Of a stretch of DNA of 64,000 nt, positions 40,730-50,485 are shown piece by piece. The stretch's first letter is position 1, and every line of letters starts with the position of its first letter. The notes under the pieces are model-generated. The model was given only the letters and a program-made list of their open reading frames with translations, ran no database searches and was not told the DNA's origin. This DNA comes from Elusimicrobia bacterium HGW-Elusimicrobia-1 (GTDB taxonomy: Bacteria > Elusimicrobiota > Endomicrobiia > PHAN01): the NCBI GenBank assembly GCA_002841695.1, contig PHAN01000003.1, positions 62,001 to 126,000 on the forward strand, written 5' to 3'. The position numbers and the translations under genes are program-made.

Positions 40730-42259
40730 ATGCCCGACAAAAAATACATAACCACGCCCATATACTACGTTAACGACAAGCCGCACATAGGCCACGCTTA
40801 CACCACCGTCGCCGCCGACATCCTGGCGCGCTATTGGCGGCTTGAAGGCCGCGAGGTGCTGTTTCTTACCGGCACCGACGAACACGCCACCAAAATTCCC
40901 GCCGCCGCGAAGGCCGCCGGCAAAACACCCAAAGAATTCTGCGACGGCATGTCAGCCGAATTCAAAAACGCCTGGGGGCGGCTGGGCATAACTTTCGATC
41001 GCTTCATAAGAACGACCGACGCCGACCACATCGCCGCCGTGGGCGACATCCTGTCGCGCCTGCGCGCGGCCGGCCACATTTACAAAGGCGTTTACGAAGG
41101 ACTTTACTGCTCGTCCTGCGAAAAGTTTCTGACGGAAACCGAACTCACGTCCGACGGCCTCTGTCCCGACCACGGCCGCAAACCCGAAAAATACAGCCAG
41201 GAAAATTATTTCTTCCGCCTCTCGGCTTTCCGCGACCGGCTTCTGGAACTTGTCGAGGACGCGGCGCTGCCCGACCATATCGAGATTCTGCCGGAGGAAA
41301 GACGCAACGAAATAATAGGCAAACTGAAGGTCGGCCTCGAAGACATCAGCATTTCCCGCGCCTCGACCGGATGGGGCGTGGCCATTCCGTTCGACCCCTC
41401 GCAGACGGCCTACGTTTGGGTCGACGCGCTGATAAACTACGCCACCGGAGCCGGATGGCCTTCCGCGCCCGATAAGTTCGCCAAGTGGTGGCCCGCCGAC
41501 TGTCATCTGATGGCCAAGGACATTCTGTGGTTTCACTCGGTAATCTGGCCGGCGGTTCTCATCGGCGCGGGGCTTAAGCCGCCCCGCCGCGTATTCGCGC
41601 ACGGTTTTTTCACGCTCGACGGAGCCAAAATGTCGAAGACGCGCGGAAACGTAATAGCCCCCGACGAACTCATAGAGCGCTACGGCGCGGACGCCGCAAG
41701 ATATTTGCTGGTCACCCTTTTTCCTTTCGGCGTCGACGGAGATTTTTCCAAGAGCGAACTTGACCGCAGATACAATTCGGAGCTTGCCAACAATGCCGGG
41801 AACCTTCTTAACCGCGCCGCGACAATGTCGGAAAAATATTTCGACGCTGTCGTTCCTGCCGGCGCCGTCTCGAAACCTTTTGCGGATATGTTGTCGTCGA
41901 AAATTGCCCAATACCGCGCGGCGATGGACGTCGCGCGGCTCCATACCGCCGCCGCCGCCGCTCAGGCCATAGTCGACGAGGCGAATCGTCTTGTTCAGCG
42001 CGAGGAGCCGTGGACACTCTTTAAGCAAAAAGATACCCGCCTTGATACGGTAATGCGCGATCTTTTCGCGGCCATTTCGGCTGCCGCCGTCTGCCTCAGG
42101 CCGTTTATGCCCGCCGCGGCCGAAGCCATGTGGACGTCGTCGGGTTCGTCCATCGGCATAGATGAAGGAGCCCGCAGAATTTTCTCCCGGGATATGTCGG
42201 CCCTGTCCGCAGGCGGCAAGACCGTCAAGCCGCCCCTGCTTTTTCCGAGAGTGGAGTAG
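40730..42259 (+). CDS. metG: Methionine-tRNA ligase
   Basis: 509 residues, class I. ITTPIYYVNDKPHIGHAYTT contains the HIGH-like motif; CSSC (about 124-127) and CPDHGRKPE form the zinc/knuckle insertion; KMSKS appears as GAKMSKTRGN. WVDALINYATG and DILWFHSVIWPA are MetRS-specific. The C-terminal tRNA-binding (EMAP-like) domain found in some MetRS is absent. No clear ribosome-binding site is visible; the start lies 7 bases after the MITE-like element. Confidence 0.96.
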   Translation: MPDKKYITTPIYYVNDKPHIGHAYTTVAADILARYWRLEGREVLFLTGTDEHATKIPAAAKAAGKTPKEFCDGMSAEFKNAWGRLGITFDRFIRTTDADHIAAVGDILSRLRAAGHIYKGVYEGLYCSSCEKFLTETELTSDGLCPDHGRKPEKYSQENYFFRLSAFRDRLLELVEDAALPDHIEILPEERRNEIIGKLKVGLEDISISRASTGWGVAIPFDPSQTAYVWVDALINYATGAGWPSAPDKFAKWWPADCHLMAKDILWFHSVIWPAVLIGAGLKPPRRVFAHGFFTLDGAKMSKTRGNVIAPDELIERYGADAARYLLVTLFPFGVDGDFSKSELDRRYNSELANNAGNLLNRAATMSEKYFDAVVPAGAVSKPFADMLSSKIAQYRAAMDVARLHTAAAAAQAIVDEANRLVQREEPWTLFKQKDTRLDTVMRDLFAAISAAAVCLRPFMPAAAEAMWTSSGSSIGIDEGARRIFSRDMSALSAGGKTVKPPLLFPRVE

Positions 42260-42413
42260 CGCGGTATCCGGCTTTTTGAAAGTATATTCATTAAATGATA
42301 AAATCGTCGTTTGTAACGATTGCCGTCCGAAAAATATCAGAATTGCCCGTGTTCGGGCGGCATTGCGCGATACGAAAATAAAGCGATATTTTTGAAGCGC
42401 GGCGAAAGGATAA
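42260..42413 (+). other. Gap between metG and bamA without a recognised gene
   Basis: Contains a small hairpin GCCCG-TGTT-CGGGC (42347-42360) and a possible 28-codon frame from ATG 42295 with no recognisable similarity. AAAGGA at 42405-42410 probably serves as the bamA ribosome-binding site. Confidence 0.4.
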
Positions 42414-44711
42414 GTGAGCATTATGAAAACTAAAATCAGAATACTCCCGTTGTCGATGTACATTGTTTTTGCGGCGGCTGCCGTTTTTGTATCCGCATCG
42501 CCGGTTTTGGCCGCTTCCAAAAAGGAAAATGCCCCGCGCATAGCCGCTGTAGTCGTCAACGGACTTTACAACGTAAGAGAGCGCTCAGTCATAGCCGAGA
42601 TGAAATCCCGCCGCGGCGCCCTTTATGATCCCGCTAAAATCACCGCCGACATAGAGGCCCTGGCCGCGATGGGGCATTTCCAGAACGTCGAAATATCTTT
42701 CGACCCTGCCTATAATGTCGTTACCGTGGACGTAGTCGAAAAACCTTTTGTGCGGAAAGTGGAATTCCGCGGCAATAAGCGTTTCTCGCGCGGCCGGCTT
42801 CTCGACGAAATAACCGTAAAAGAAAAAGAATATCTCGATAAGCTCTCCGTAATGGAATCCGAAGCCAAGATTCTGACGCTTTACCGCGACGAAGGATACG
42901 CCGACTGCTCGGTTGAGACCATAACTTCCGTCGACGATGAAAACCGCGTAACCGTCAATTTTCTTGTTACCGAAGGCAACAAAATTCTCATCTCCGACGT
43001 TTTTATAAGAGGCACGAAAGTATTCAACGAGAAGAAAATAATCTCGCTGATGAAAACACGCCGCAAAAAGGTCTACAAGCAGGACGTTGTTGAAAACGAC
43101 ATAAAGGAAATCGAGAACTTTTACAAAAATCGCGGCTGGCAGGAGATAGCCGCGGGGCGTCCGGAAATAGTTTTCAACGAGGCGAGAACCGCGATGACGG
43201 TTCTTCTGATTATTTCGGAGGGCGTGCGTTACCGCGTCGGCGAGGTTACTTTCGAGGGCTATACGGCCGCCACTCAAAAAGAACTCAAAAAGCTGGTGGC
43301 GCTCAAAAAAGGCCGTTTCTACAACGACGAGAAATTCCAGGAAACACTTTCAAGCGTACAGCAACTCTATTCGGATAAAGGATACCTTCGCGCGCTTGCG
43401 CGCCCCGAGTTTGCCAAGGATAAAGAAACGGGCAAAATGGACATAGTATTTCATATCGACGAGGGTCCGGTTTTTTATCTCGGATACGTGGATGTTACGG
43501 GGTTGACCTATACGAAGGAAAAAGTCATCCGCCGCGAAGTGCTGCTCAAAGAGGGCGATGTCTTCCGGATGGGCACTCTGAGACGCAGCTTAGAAAAAAT
43601 ATACAATTTGGGTTTTCTGGAATTCGTCGAGCCCGAAATACGTCCGACCGCGCAGGATAACGTGGTCGATCTTGTAATAAATGTCGCGGAAGGAAAACCC
43701 GGGATTCTCACCGCGGGCGCGGGATACTCGTCGGTGGACAAGCTGGTCGGCACTCTTCAGGTTCAGCACATAAATCTGCTGGGACGCGCTCAGCGGCTCA
43801 ACCTGATGTGGGAGTTCGGCGAGCGAAAGCAGAATTATGAAATATCGTGGACGGAGCCGTGGCTTTTGGACAGGCCCATGAGTTTTGGTTTTGATATTTT
43901 CAACACCGAACGCGCCAGAGAGTACGGAGCCATATACAGCGCTTACCGCGAACTAAGAAAAGGAGGCGCGCTCAGAGTTGGCCCGCGCCTTTCCGATTTG
44001 CTGTCGCTGCTTTTCTCGTACTCGTACGAAGAAATAGAAATATTCGACATCGCTTCGTCGGCGGCCGACCTTGGCATAACGCCGTCGAAGAGCGTTACTT
44101 CGAGTATTTCTTCGCAGATTATCAGAGATTCCAGAGACAACGTATTCGACGCCTCGCGCGGGTCGCGCAACTCGCTTAGCATTCAGTACGCGGGCGGCGT
44201 TATGGGCGGCGACGTTAATTTTGTAAAAACTATCGGCGCCACGTCGTGGCACTTTCTTACTTTCTGGAAGTTCGTGCTGTCCACCAACCTCAGAGTCGGA
44301 TGGATCGGCGCCTTCGAGCCGTCGACGGGCGTGCCGATATACGAGAGGTTCTACGTGGGCGGCGCCGAAACCGTCAGAGGTTACAGATATCGCGGCGAGA
44401 TCGGGCCCGATGAGGGCGGCCGCGCGATGATGGTGGCAAACATCGAATATAAATTCCCCATCATCCAGGAACGCAATCGCACCGTGCTGCAAGGCGCTTT
44501 TTTCTATGACATCGGAGGAGCGTGGAGGGAATTCGGCGATATCGATTACCGCGCGGGCACCGGAGAAAACGATTTGAAGAGCGGCGTGGGCTTTGGCATC
44601 AGATTCACCACGCCGGTGTTTCCCATACGTCTCGACTGGGGCTACGGACTCAACCAAAAAACGGGTGTGGATCCCAGTCAGTTCTATTTCACGATAGGAC
44701 AAATTTTCTAA
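42414..44711 (+). CDS. bamA: Outer membrane protein assembly factor BamA
   Basis: 765 residues. Signal peptide (about 10-34, ending VLAAS), five POTRA domains (roughly 40-430) and a C-terminal 16-strand barrel ending in FYFTIGQIF. The barrel holds VGGAETVRGYRYRGEIGPDE, the (V)RGY/F lid-loop motif, and SSQIIRDSRDNVFDASRGSR. BamA inserts barrel proteins into the outer membrane. Either GTG 42414 or ATG 42423 could be the start; the Shine-Dalgarno spacing is short for the first and long for the second. It leads the envelope cluster that runs to msbA. Confidence 0.96.
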   Translation: MSIMKTKIRILPLSMYIVFAAAAVFVSASPVLAASKKENAPRIAAVVVNGLYNVRERSVIAEMKSRRGALYDPAKITADIEALAAMGHFQNVEISFDPAYNVVTVDVVEKPFVRKVEFRGNKRFSRGRLLDEITVKEKEYLDKLSVMESEAKILTLYRDEGYADCSVETITSVDDENRVTVNFLVTEGNKILISDVFIRGTKVFNEKKIISLMKTRRKKVYKQDVVENDIKEIENFYKNRGWQEIAAGRPEIVFNEARTAMTVLLIISEGVRYRVGEVTFEGYTAATQKELKKLVALKKGRFYNDEKFQETLSSVQQLYSDKGYLRALARPEFAKDKETGKMDIVFHIDEGPVFYLGYVDVTGLTYTKEKVIRREVLLKEGDVFRMGTLRRSLEKIYNLGFLEFVEPEIRPTAQDNVVDLVINVAEGKPGILTAGAGYSSVDKLVGTLQVQHINLLGRAQRLNLMWEFGERKQNYEISWTEPWLLDRPMSFGFDIFNTERAREYGAIYSAYRELRKGGALRVGPRLSDLLSLLFSYSYEEIEIFDIASSAADLGITPSKSVTSSISSQIIRDSRDNVFDASRGSRNSLSIQYAGGVMGGDVNFVKTIGATSWHFLTFWKFVLSTNLRVGWIGAFEPSTGVPIYERFYVGGAETVRGYRYRGEIGPDEGGRAMMVANIEYKFPIIQERNRTVLQGAFFYDIGGAWREFGDIDYRAGTGENDLKSGVGFGIRFTTPVFPIRLDWGYGLNQKTGVDPSQFYFTIGQIF

Positions 44712-44717
44712 GCACAT

Positions 44718-44834
44718 TGTCATTGCGAGGTCATCTCCCGCAGGGAGATGGCCGTGGCAATCTCACAATAAGCGAAATTGCTTTGTCAGTAGGGACAGGT
44801 CGCGACCTGTCCCTACAAAATCCTCGCAATGACA
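44718..44834. repeat. Palindromic CATTGCGAGG element with a nested 28-base palindrome
   Basis: TGTCATTGCGAGG (44718-44730) and CCTCGCAATGACA (44822-44834) are exact inverted ends. Inside is the hairpin CATCTCCC-GCA-GGGAGATG (44732-44750) and a perfect palindrome GTAGGGACAGGTCG/CGACCTGTCCCTAC at 44789-44816, which itself looks like a second repeat inserted into the first. Non-coding; lies between bamA and the Skp gene. Confidence 0.9.
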
Positions 44835-44864
44835 GAAGGTGAGAGCGAGGACAATGAGTTAATT

Positions 44865-45524
44865 ATGAAAACATTTGTTTTTCGCGCTATAAGACATTTA
44901 TTCACGGCGGCCGTATGCGGATTTTTTGTGTCTCCGGCCGTTGCTCTTGAAATACCGGTTTCCGCGGTTACGGACGGCAAAGCGATGCGCATCGCCTACG
45001 CCGATATGGAGCTTATTTATAACGTCTGTCCGCAAAAAGCCAGAGCCACAAAGGAATACCGCGACGCCAAAGACGCCTACGAAACGGCCATATCCTCGAT
45101 TACCGCTGCCCTGGCCGTCAGGCGGGGCGATACGGAACGGCTGCAAAAGGAAATAGAAGAATACCGCCGCGGAACGTCCGCCGCGCCTGTGGACGTATCC
45201 ACGGAAACTTTGCCGCCTGCCGCGGATAAAACCGCTTCCGCAAAGACGGTCGAAGCCGTATATGAAAAAGAGATCGCCAGAAAGGCGGCCGATACGGATA
45301 TAACAAAACTTGAGGCGTCTTTGGATAAAGCGCGCGCGGAAATGGTATCGGGCATCTCGGATATCGAGAAAAATTGTTCGACGGACATACTTCAAACCAT
45401 ATACAAAGTTCTTGAACAGATAGCCGTCGAAGAAGAGCTTCTTGTGATAATCGACAAAAACTATATTCTTTACGCCCCCGAAGCGTACGATATTACTTCC
45501 AAAGTTATAGACCGGCTTAAATAA
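44865..45524 (+). CDS. OmpH/Skp family periplasmic chaperone
   Basis: 219 residues. A signal peptide (about 1-26, ending AVAL) precedes [20 protein letters not shown], the typical OmpH start, then a long charged coiled-coil and the conserved C-terminal block ([20 protein letters not shown], usually xVVDxxxVLY). It is longer than E. coli Skp because of a central Ala/Thr/Pro insertion (about 100-125). It chaperones outer-membrane proteins to BamA. ATG 44865 is used because the upstream frame lies in a repeat. bamA-skp-lpxD order is conserved. Confidence 0.85.
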   Translation: MKTFVFRAIRHLFTAAVCGFFVSPAVALEIPVSAVTDGKAMRIAYADMELIYNVCPQKARATKEYRDAKDAYETAISSITAALAVRRGDTERLQKEIEEYRRGTSAAPVDVSTETLPPAADKTASAKTVEAVYEKEIARKAADTDITKLEASLDKARAEMVSGISDIEKNCSTDILQTIYKVLEQIAVEEELLVIIDKNYILYAPEAYDITSKVIDRLK

Positions 45525-46549
45525 TGAAAATAACCGCCGCCGAAATCGCAGCGCTCACCGACGGACGTGTCGAGGGCAAGTCATCCGCGGCAGTGTCGGC
45601 GGCCGCTCCCATAGAAGAAGCAGGGCCTTCCGACATCACATTTATAGCAAACCCCAAGTTCCGGAAGTGTATCGCCGCCACGCGGGCCGGAGTTATTTTG
45701 GCGTCCCGCAGCTACGATTTCAAAGACAAGACATTTGTAATCGTCAAAAATCCGACGGACGCCCTGGCCAAAGTTTTGTCGATATTCGCCGCGGACATAT
45801 TTCCGTTGTCGACGCCCGGAATATCGTCCCGCGCTTCGGTATCGCCTTCGGCGCGTCTGGGCAAAGACGTCAGCGTGGGAGATTTTGCCGTCGTTTCCGA
45901 CGGAGTCGTAGTCGGCGACCGGACTGTCATACATTCAGGATGCCGCCTGGGAGCTTCCGCGCATATCGGCGCCGATTGCGTTCTGCATCCTTCGGTAACC
46001 GTTTACGGCAGATGTGTACTTGGCGACAGAGTCATTGTGCACGCGGGCACCGTCATAGGTTCCGACGGTTTCGGGTACATCCCCACGGACGGTCTGCCTG
46101 TCAAGATTCCTCAGATCGGCATAGTTAAAATCGGAAACGACGTGGAAATCGGCGCCAACACGGCCATCGACAGAGCCACTATGGGCGCCACCGTCATAGG
46201 CGACGGCACAAAAATAGACAATCTCGTCCATATAGCCCATAACGTAAAAATCGGACGCAACTGTATGCTGGCCGGTCAGGTAGGTTTCGCGGGTTCCGTT
46301 GTTGTGGGCGACGGCGTAATGATGGCCGGTCAGGCGGGTATTAACGGACATATCGAGATAGGCGCCGGCGCCGTAATCGCGGGTCAGGCGGGTGTCATAG
46401 GCGATGTGCCGCCGGGCGTAACTGTTTCCGGATTTCCGGCCAGACCTCACGCCGGGATGATGCGTATATACGCTTTAATGGAAAAACTTCCCGAAATTTA
46501 TGCGGCCGTCACCGAAAAAAAAACGGGCCGCGTCACCGGCAAAAAATGA
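45524..46549 (+). CDS. lpxD: UDP-3-O-acylglucosamine N-acyltransferase
   Basis: 341 residues. N-terminal uridine-binding domain ([10 protein letters not shown]) and a left-handed beta-helix of hexapeptide repeats, with [32 protein letters not shown] and [14 protein letters not shown] carrying the catalytic His. Third step of lipid A synthesis: adds the second acyl chain. Its start codon shares one base with the skp stop, and it overlaps lpxC-fabZ by ATGA. Confidence 0.96.
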   Translation: MKITAAEIAALTDGRVEGKSSAAVSAAAPIEEAGPSDITFIANPKFRKCIAATRAGVILASRSYDFKDKTFVIVKNPTDALAKVLSIFAADIFPLSTPGISSRASVSPSARLGKDVSVGDFAVVSDGVVVGDRTVIHSGCRLGASAHIGADCVLHPSVTVYGRCVLGDRVIVHAGTVIGSDGFGYIPTDGLPVKIPQIGIVKIGNDVEIGANTAIDRATMGATVIGDGTKIDNLVHIAHNVKIGRNCMLAGQVGFAGSVVVGDGVMMAGQAGINGHIEIGAGAVIAGQAGVIGDVPPGVTVSGFPARPHAGMMRIYALMEKLPEIYAAVTEKKTGRVTGKK

Positions 46550-47853
46550 ATCAGGCCACGATATCAAAATCCTTCGCGCTCAAAGGCCCGGGTCTTCATA
46601 CGGGCAAGAACACGAAAATAAATTTTAAGCCGGCTCCGGAAGGCACCGGCGTTGTTTTTGTAAGAGACGATCTGCCCGGCGCGCCCATGATACACGTGGA
46701 GTTTGCCAAGGTTCTTGGTGTTACGCGCGGCACTACCATCGGCACAAAAGAAGCGCGCGTTCATACGGTGGAACATATATTGTCGGCATTGTCCGCCATG
46801 GGAGTGGACAACGTTTTTGTGCATCTTACGGCTTCCGAGCCGCCGGTTCTCGACGGAAGCGCCAAGCCGTATGCCGAAGCCATTATGTCCGCCGGCCTCC
46901 AGCCGCAATCGGCTCCGAGAAATTATTTTGTGGTAACCAAACGCGTCGAATACGTTTCGGACGGGACCACAATCGTCGCGGAGCCGTCCGATGATTTCAC
47001 ACTGGATTGCTCCATAGTATACGACCATCCTCTCATAGGTTCGCAGCGGTTTTCATCCGTTGTAACACCCGGAAAATATCTTTCCGATATTGCGCCCGCG
47101 CGCACTTTCTGCCTGGATTATGAGATAGAGGCAATCCATTCCAAGGGCTACGGCAAGGGCGGCGACTTCACGAACACCGTCGTATTCAGTATGGATAAAG
47201 TCCACGCCCACGGCGGCCAGAGATTTTCCGACGAGCCGGTAAGACACAAGATGCTCGATATCATAGGCGATATGGGGATTCTGGGCAAGCCGCTCAAGGG
47301 TAAAATAACGTCGGTCAAATCCGGCCACCTTCACAACATAAATTTCCTTAAAAAACTGGTCGCCGAACACAGCGAAAATTCAACGGAGGAAAAGATGAGT
47401 CAGCCGGAAATCAAAATAGGAGAGTTGATAGGCGCCGTCGACATCCAAAAAATCATTCCGCACCGCTATCCTTTCCTGATGATAGACAAAGTCGTAGTCA
47501 CGGAGGCCGCAAAAAAGGCCGTCGGATACAAATCCGTCAGCGGCAACGAGCCGTTTTTTCAGGGGCACTTCCCGGGCAATCCCATAATGCCGGGTGTTCT
47601 TATCGTCGAGGCGCTGGCTCAGACGTCCTGCGTGCTTTTACTTTCTCGTCCCGATTTGTCGGGGAAAGTGGCCTATTTTATGGGGATAGAACGCGCCAAA
47701 TTCCGCAAGACGGTTTTGCCGGGAGATAATCTGGAACTGAAGATAGAAGTGCTAAAAGCCAAAGAGCGCGTGGGCCGCGTGAAAGGCGAGGCCTTTGTCG
47801 GCGCCGCGCTGGTTGCCGAGGCCGAGTTCACTTTTATTATCGTGGACAAATAG
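46546..47853 (+). CDS. lpxC-fabZ: Fused UDP-3-O-acyl-GlcNAc deacetylase / 3-hydroxyacyl-ACP dehydratase (LpxC-FabZ)
   Basis: 435 residues. LpxC part (about 1-275): [44 protein letters not shown] and SGHLHN give the zinc ligands and catalytic residues. After a short linker ([12 protein letters not shown]) the FabZ part (about 290-435) has [34 protein letters not shown] with the catalytic His/Glu. It links the committed step of lipid A with fatty-acid elongation. LpxC-FabZ fusions are known in Bacteroidota and some other diderm phyla. An internal ATG at the linker (47395) could also yield free FabZ. Confidence 0.97.
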   Translation: MNQATISKSFALKGPGLHTGKNTKINFKPAPEGTGVVFVRDDLPGAPMIHVEFAKVLGVTRGTTIGTKEARVHTVEHILSALSAMGVDNVFVHLTASEPPVLDGSAKPYAEAIMSAGLQPQSAPRNYFVVTKRVEYVSDGTTIVAEPSDDFTLDCSIVYDHPLIGSQRFSSVVTPGKYLSDIAPARTFCLDYEIEAIHSKGYGKGGDFTNTVVFSMDKVHAHGGQRFSDEPVRHKMLDIIGDMGILGKPLKGKITSVKSGHLHNINFLKKLVAEHSENSTEEKMSQPEIKIGELIGAVDIQKIIPHRYPFLMIDKVVVTEAAKKAVGYKSVSGNEPFFQGHFPGNPIMPGVLIVEALAQTSCVLLLSRPDLSGKVAYFMGIERAKFRKTVLPGDNLELKIEVLKAKERVGRVKGEAFVGAALVAEAEFTFIIVDK

Positions 47854-47862
47854 GAAAAAGAT

Positions 47863-48663
47863 ATGACTAAAATACATCCCACTGCCATTGTGGATAAAAC
47901 CGCCGAGATAGATCCTTCGGTCACTGTAGGGCCTTATGCCATTATCGGCGCGGGCGTGTTTATAAATAAAAACACGACCGTGGGACATCACGCGTGGATT
48001 GAAAGCGCGCGCATCGGTTCCGATAACAGTATATATCCGTATGCCGTAATAGGGGCCGCGCCTCAAGACCTCAAACACGACGGAACCAAGACGGAAGTTC
48101 AAATCGGCAATGGCTGCGTGGTGAGGGAATTCGCCACTATACACCGCGCTACCAATCCCGCCGCGCCCACGCGCATAGGCGACAATTGTTTCCTTATGTC
48201 GGTAACGCACGTCGGGCACGATTGTCGGGTCGGCAACAATGTCATAATAGCAAACGGCACACAAATAGCCGGACACGTGGAAATCGCCGACGGCGTGGTA
48301 ATGTCGGCTCTGGTGGGTATTCACCAGTTTGTCCGCATAGGCCGGCTCGTTATGATAGGCGGCGGCGCCATGGTTTCACAGGATATTCCGCCTTTCGTTC
48401 AGGCCCAGGGCGACAGAGCGCAGCTCGTCGGCCTGAATGTTGTCGGATTAAAGCGCAATCGCATAAAACCGGAATCCATTTCCGAGATAAAAAGCGCTTT
48501 CAGGAACATATTCATTTCCGGAATTCCCATGCAGGAAGCGCTTGACCAAATCGCGGCCGCGGAGCCCGTCTCCGAGGTCAGGGAACTCATTGAGTTTATA
48601 CAGAAATCCAAACGGGGTGTTTGCCGCGCCCGTTTCAAAGAAGCATTGTCGGAGGATGAATGA
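47863..48663 (+). CDS. lpxA: UDP-N-acetylglucosamine O-acyltransferase
   Basis: 266 residues, left-handed beta-helix. IHPTAIVDKTAEIDPSVTVG start, HAWIESARIGSDNSIYPYAV, REFATIHRAT, MSVTHVGHDCRVGNNVIIAN with the catalytic His, and the C-terminal helical domain (GLNVVGLKRN). First step of lipid A synthesis. AGGAAAAAG lies before ATG 47863. With the GnnA-like gene nearby, the acceptor could be a 3-amino sugar nucleotide, which is untested. Confidence 0.96.
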   Translation: MTKIHPTAIVDKTAEIDPSVTVGPYAIIGAGVFINKNTTVGHHAWIESARIGSDNSIYPYAVIGAAPQDLKHDGTKTEVQIGNGCVVREFATIHRATNPAAPTRIGDNCFLMSVTHVGHDCRVGNNVIIANGTQIAGHVEIADGVVMSALVGIHQFVRIGRLVMIGGGAMVSQDIPPFVQAQGDRAQLVGLNVVGLKRNRIKPESISEIKSAFRNIFISGIPMQEALDQIAAAEPVSEVRELIEFIQKSKRGVCRARFKEALSEDE

Positions 48664-49499
48664 CCTCTCCGGCCCGCCCCGAAGTTTCGCCGCTGTCGCG
48701 CGGCGACAGAGTCGTTATTCTGGCGGGCGCCGGGGATTTTCCGCTGATTCTGGCGCGCGCTCTCAAAAAAAAGGGCTGCGTCGTTTCGGCGGTGGCTTTT
48801 CGCGGCGAGACGTCCGAGGCCATCACCGACGCGGCGGATTCCGTCGGCTGGGCGGAGGTCGGGTCGCTTGCCGCCGTAATCGGAGCCATACGGGAATCCA
48901 AATCCCCCAATCTTATTTTATCAGGCAAGATAGAGCATAAATATATATTCACCAAAAAACTCGACGCCGAGGCGGCCGCGTTATTTGCGTCGCGCCCCGA
49001 CGCCCGCGCGGAAAATCTGCTCTATTCGCTGGCAGGAAAGTTCGCCGAAATGGGCGTGAGAGTTCTGCCGCAATCGTCGGCGCTCGAACATCTTCTGGCG
49101 CCCAAAGGATTTTTGAGCCGCCGCCGTCCTACGGAGGGCGAGTCGGCGGATGTGGAGCTCGGACGTAAAATCGCGTCGGCGCTGGCGAATCTTGACTGCG
49201 GTCAGACCGTCGCGGTAAAAAACGGAGTGGTCGTGGCTCTTGAGGGCGCCGAAGGCACCGACGAAACAATAAAACGCGCGGGCGCGCTCGCCGGACGCGG
49301 GATAGTCGTCGTAAAGATGTCGCGGCCCCGTCAGGATATGCGTTTCGACGTTCCGGTCGCCGGCCCTGACACGCTTAGAACGGCCCTCGCCGCCGGCGCG
49401 ACGGTCGTCGCCGTGGAAGCGGGAAAAACACTGTTGCTGGATCCGGAAGCCATGAAGGCCTTCGCCGACGAAAATGACATGGCTTTCGTCGGAGTGTAA
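48660..49499 (+). CDS. lpxI: UDP-2,3-diacylglucosamine diphosphatase LpxI
   Basis: 279 residues. DUF1009/LpxI motifs: ILAGAGDFPLILARALKKKG at the N-terminus and, in the C-terminal catalytic domain, LDCGQTVAVKNGVVVALEG with AEGTDETIKRAG, then VVKMSRPRQDMRFDVPVAGP. Hydrolyses UDP-diacylglucosamine to lipid X in organisms that lack LpxH. It overlaps lpxA by ATGA, inside the lipid A cluster. Confidence 0.94.
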   Translation: MTSPARPEVSPLSRGDRVVILAGAGDFPLILARALKKKGCVVSAVAFRGETSEAITDAADSVGWAEVGSLAAVIGAIRESKSPNLILSGKIEHKYIFTKKLDAEAAALFASRPDARAENLLYSLAGKFAEMGVRVLPQSSALEHLLAPKGFLSRRRPTEGESADVELGRKIASALANLDCGQTVAVKNGVVVALEGAEGTDETIKRAGALAGRGIVVVKMSRPRQDMRFDVPVAGPDTLRTALAAGATVVAVEAGKTLLLDPEAMKAFADENDMAFVGV

Positions 49500-49507
49500 A
49501 AACTGTG

Positions 49508-49523
49508 GCCGACCAAGGTCGGC
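49508..49523. repeat. Short palindrome GCCGACC-AA-GGTCGGC
   Basis: A perfect 7-base hairpin with a 2-base centre between lpxI and the oxidoreductase, extended by TG/CA outward. It resembles the small GTTGCCGACC-type repeats of other bacterial genomes. Confidence 0.7.
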
Positions 49524-49553
49524 AACTACAATTATGAAAACGAAAAATATATT

Positions 49554-50477
49554 ATGAAAATACTTGTAGCCGGTTTGGGACAATTGGGACAGCATCACGT
49601 AAGGATACTGGCCAAAAACGGAACAGTGGAGGTTTGCGCTCTGGTGGATTCCGACGCGCGCCTGTCCGAGTCCTTCGGCAAGAAGTACGGCCTCCCGCAC
49701 TTTGCGTCCGTCGACGCCGCCCCTAAGCCGGATGCGGCCGTGATAGTAACCCCCACGCCGTTTCACTATCCGCTTGCCAAAAAATTTCTTGAAGAGGGCG
49801 TTCACTGCTTCGTCGAAAAACCATTCACAGCCACTCCCGCCGAAGCCGACGAACTCATCGACCTTGCCGCCAAAAAAAATCTGGTCTTGCAGGTCGGCCA
49901 TATAGAAAGATTCAATCCCGCCGTCGTGGCGGCCAAGCCCTTTATCACCAAACCCATATTTATCGAGGCCAACCGCATAGGGCCGTTCAGTCCCCGTGTG
50001 GCCCACATAGGCGTCATAATGGATCTGATGATACACGACATAGACATACTGCTTTATCTCGTCGGAGAAAAGGTCAAAGACATAGAGGCCTACGGCGCCA
50101 GAGTTCTGACCGACCACGAGGATATGGCTAAAGTCAGGATACGTTTCGAGGGCGGCTGCGTCTGCGATCTTTCAGGTAGTCGTGTTTCTCTTGAAAAACA
50201 GCGCAAGATAAGAATATTTCAGCCGGACAGTTACGTCTCCATAGATTACGCCGCGCGCAGCGTAAAAGTGTATTCCAAACGCGTGCCGGAGCCGAAGAGT
50301 TTTCTTGATATTTCCGTTGAGAAACCCAAACCGCCGGTCTACGATCAGCTTGAGCGGGAGCTTGAGCACTTCATAGAATGCGCTCGGCACGGAAAAAGGC
50401 CCGCCGTAACCGGCGAGCACGGACGCGACGCGCTGGAACTTGTTGGCGAAATCTACAAGATAATTCGTTTGCAGTAA
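49554..50477 (+). CDS. Gfo/Idh/MocA family oxidoreductase (GnnA-like candidate)
   Basis: 307 residues. N-terminal Rossmann fold LVAGLGQLGQHHVRIL, VTPTPFHYPLA and the catalytic-lysine motif FVEKPFTATPAEADEL; C-terminal alpha/beta domain with GHIERFNPA and LMIHDIDILLYL. NAD(P)-dependent sugar dehydrogenase. Its place between lpxI and lpxB resembles gnnA, whose product oxidises UDP-GlcNAc to a 3-keto form before transamination by GnnB for amide-linked lipid A; however, no gnnB is seen here. It could equally act on another sugar nucleotide. Confidence 0.85.
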   Translation: MKILVAGLGQLGQHHVRILAKNGTVEVCALVDSDARLSESFGKKYGLPHFASVDAAPKPDAAVIVTPTPFHYPLAKKFLEEGVHCFVEKPFTATPAEADELIDLAAKKNLVLQVGHIERFNPAVVAAKPFITKPIFIEANRIGPFSPRVAHIGVIMDLMIHDIDILLYLVGEKVKDIEAYGARVLTDHEDMAKVRIRFEGGCVCDLSGSRVSLEKQRKIRIFQPDSYVSIDYAARSVKVYSKRVPEPKSFLDISVEKPKPPVYDQLERELEHFIECARHGKRPAVTGEHGRDALELVGEIYKIIRLQ

Positions 50478-50485
50478 AAATAATA

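Noticed and set aside
40952-42559. A long minus-strand open frame (over 500 codons) opposite metG
   Set aside because: It lies antisense to a clear metG with all synthetase motifs; its translation is rich in Arg/Gly/His without domains. It results from codon bias of the + strand gene.
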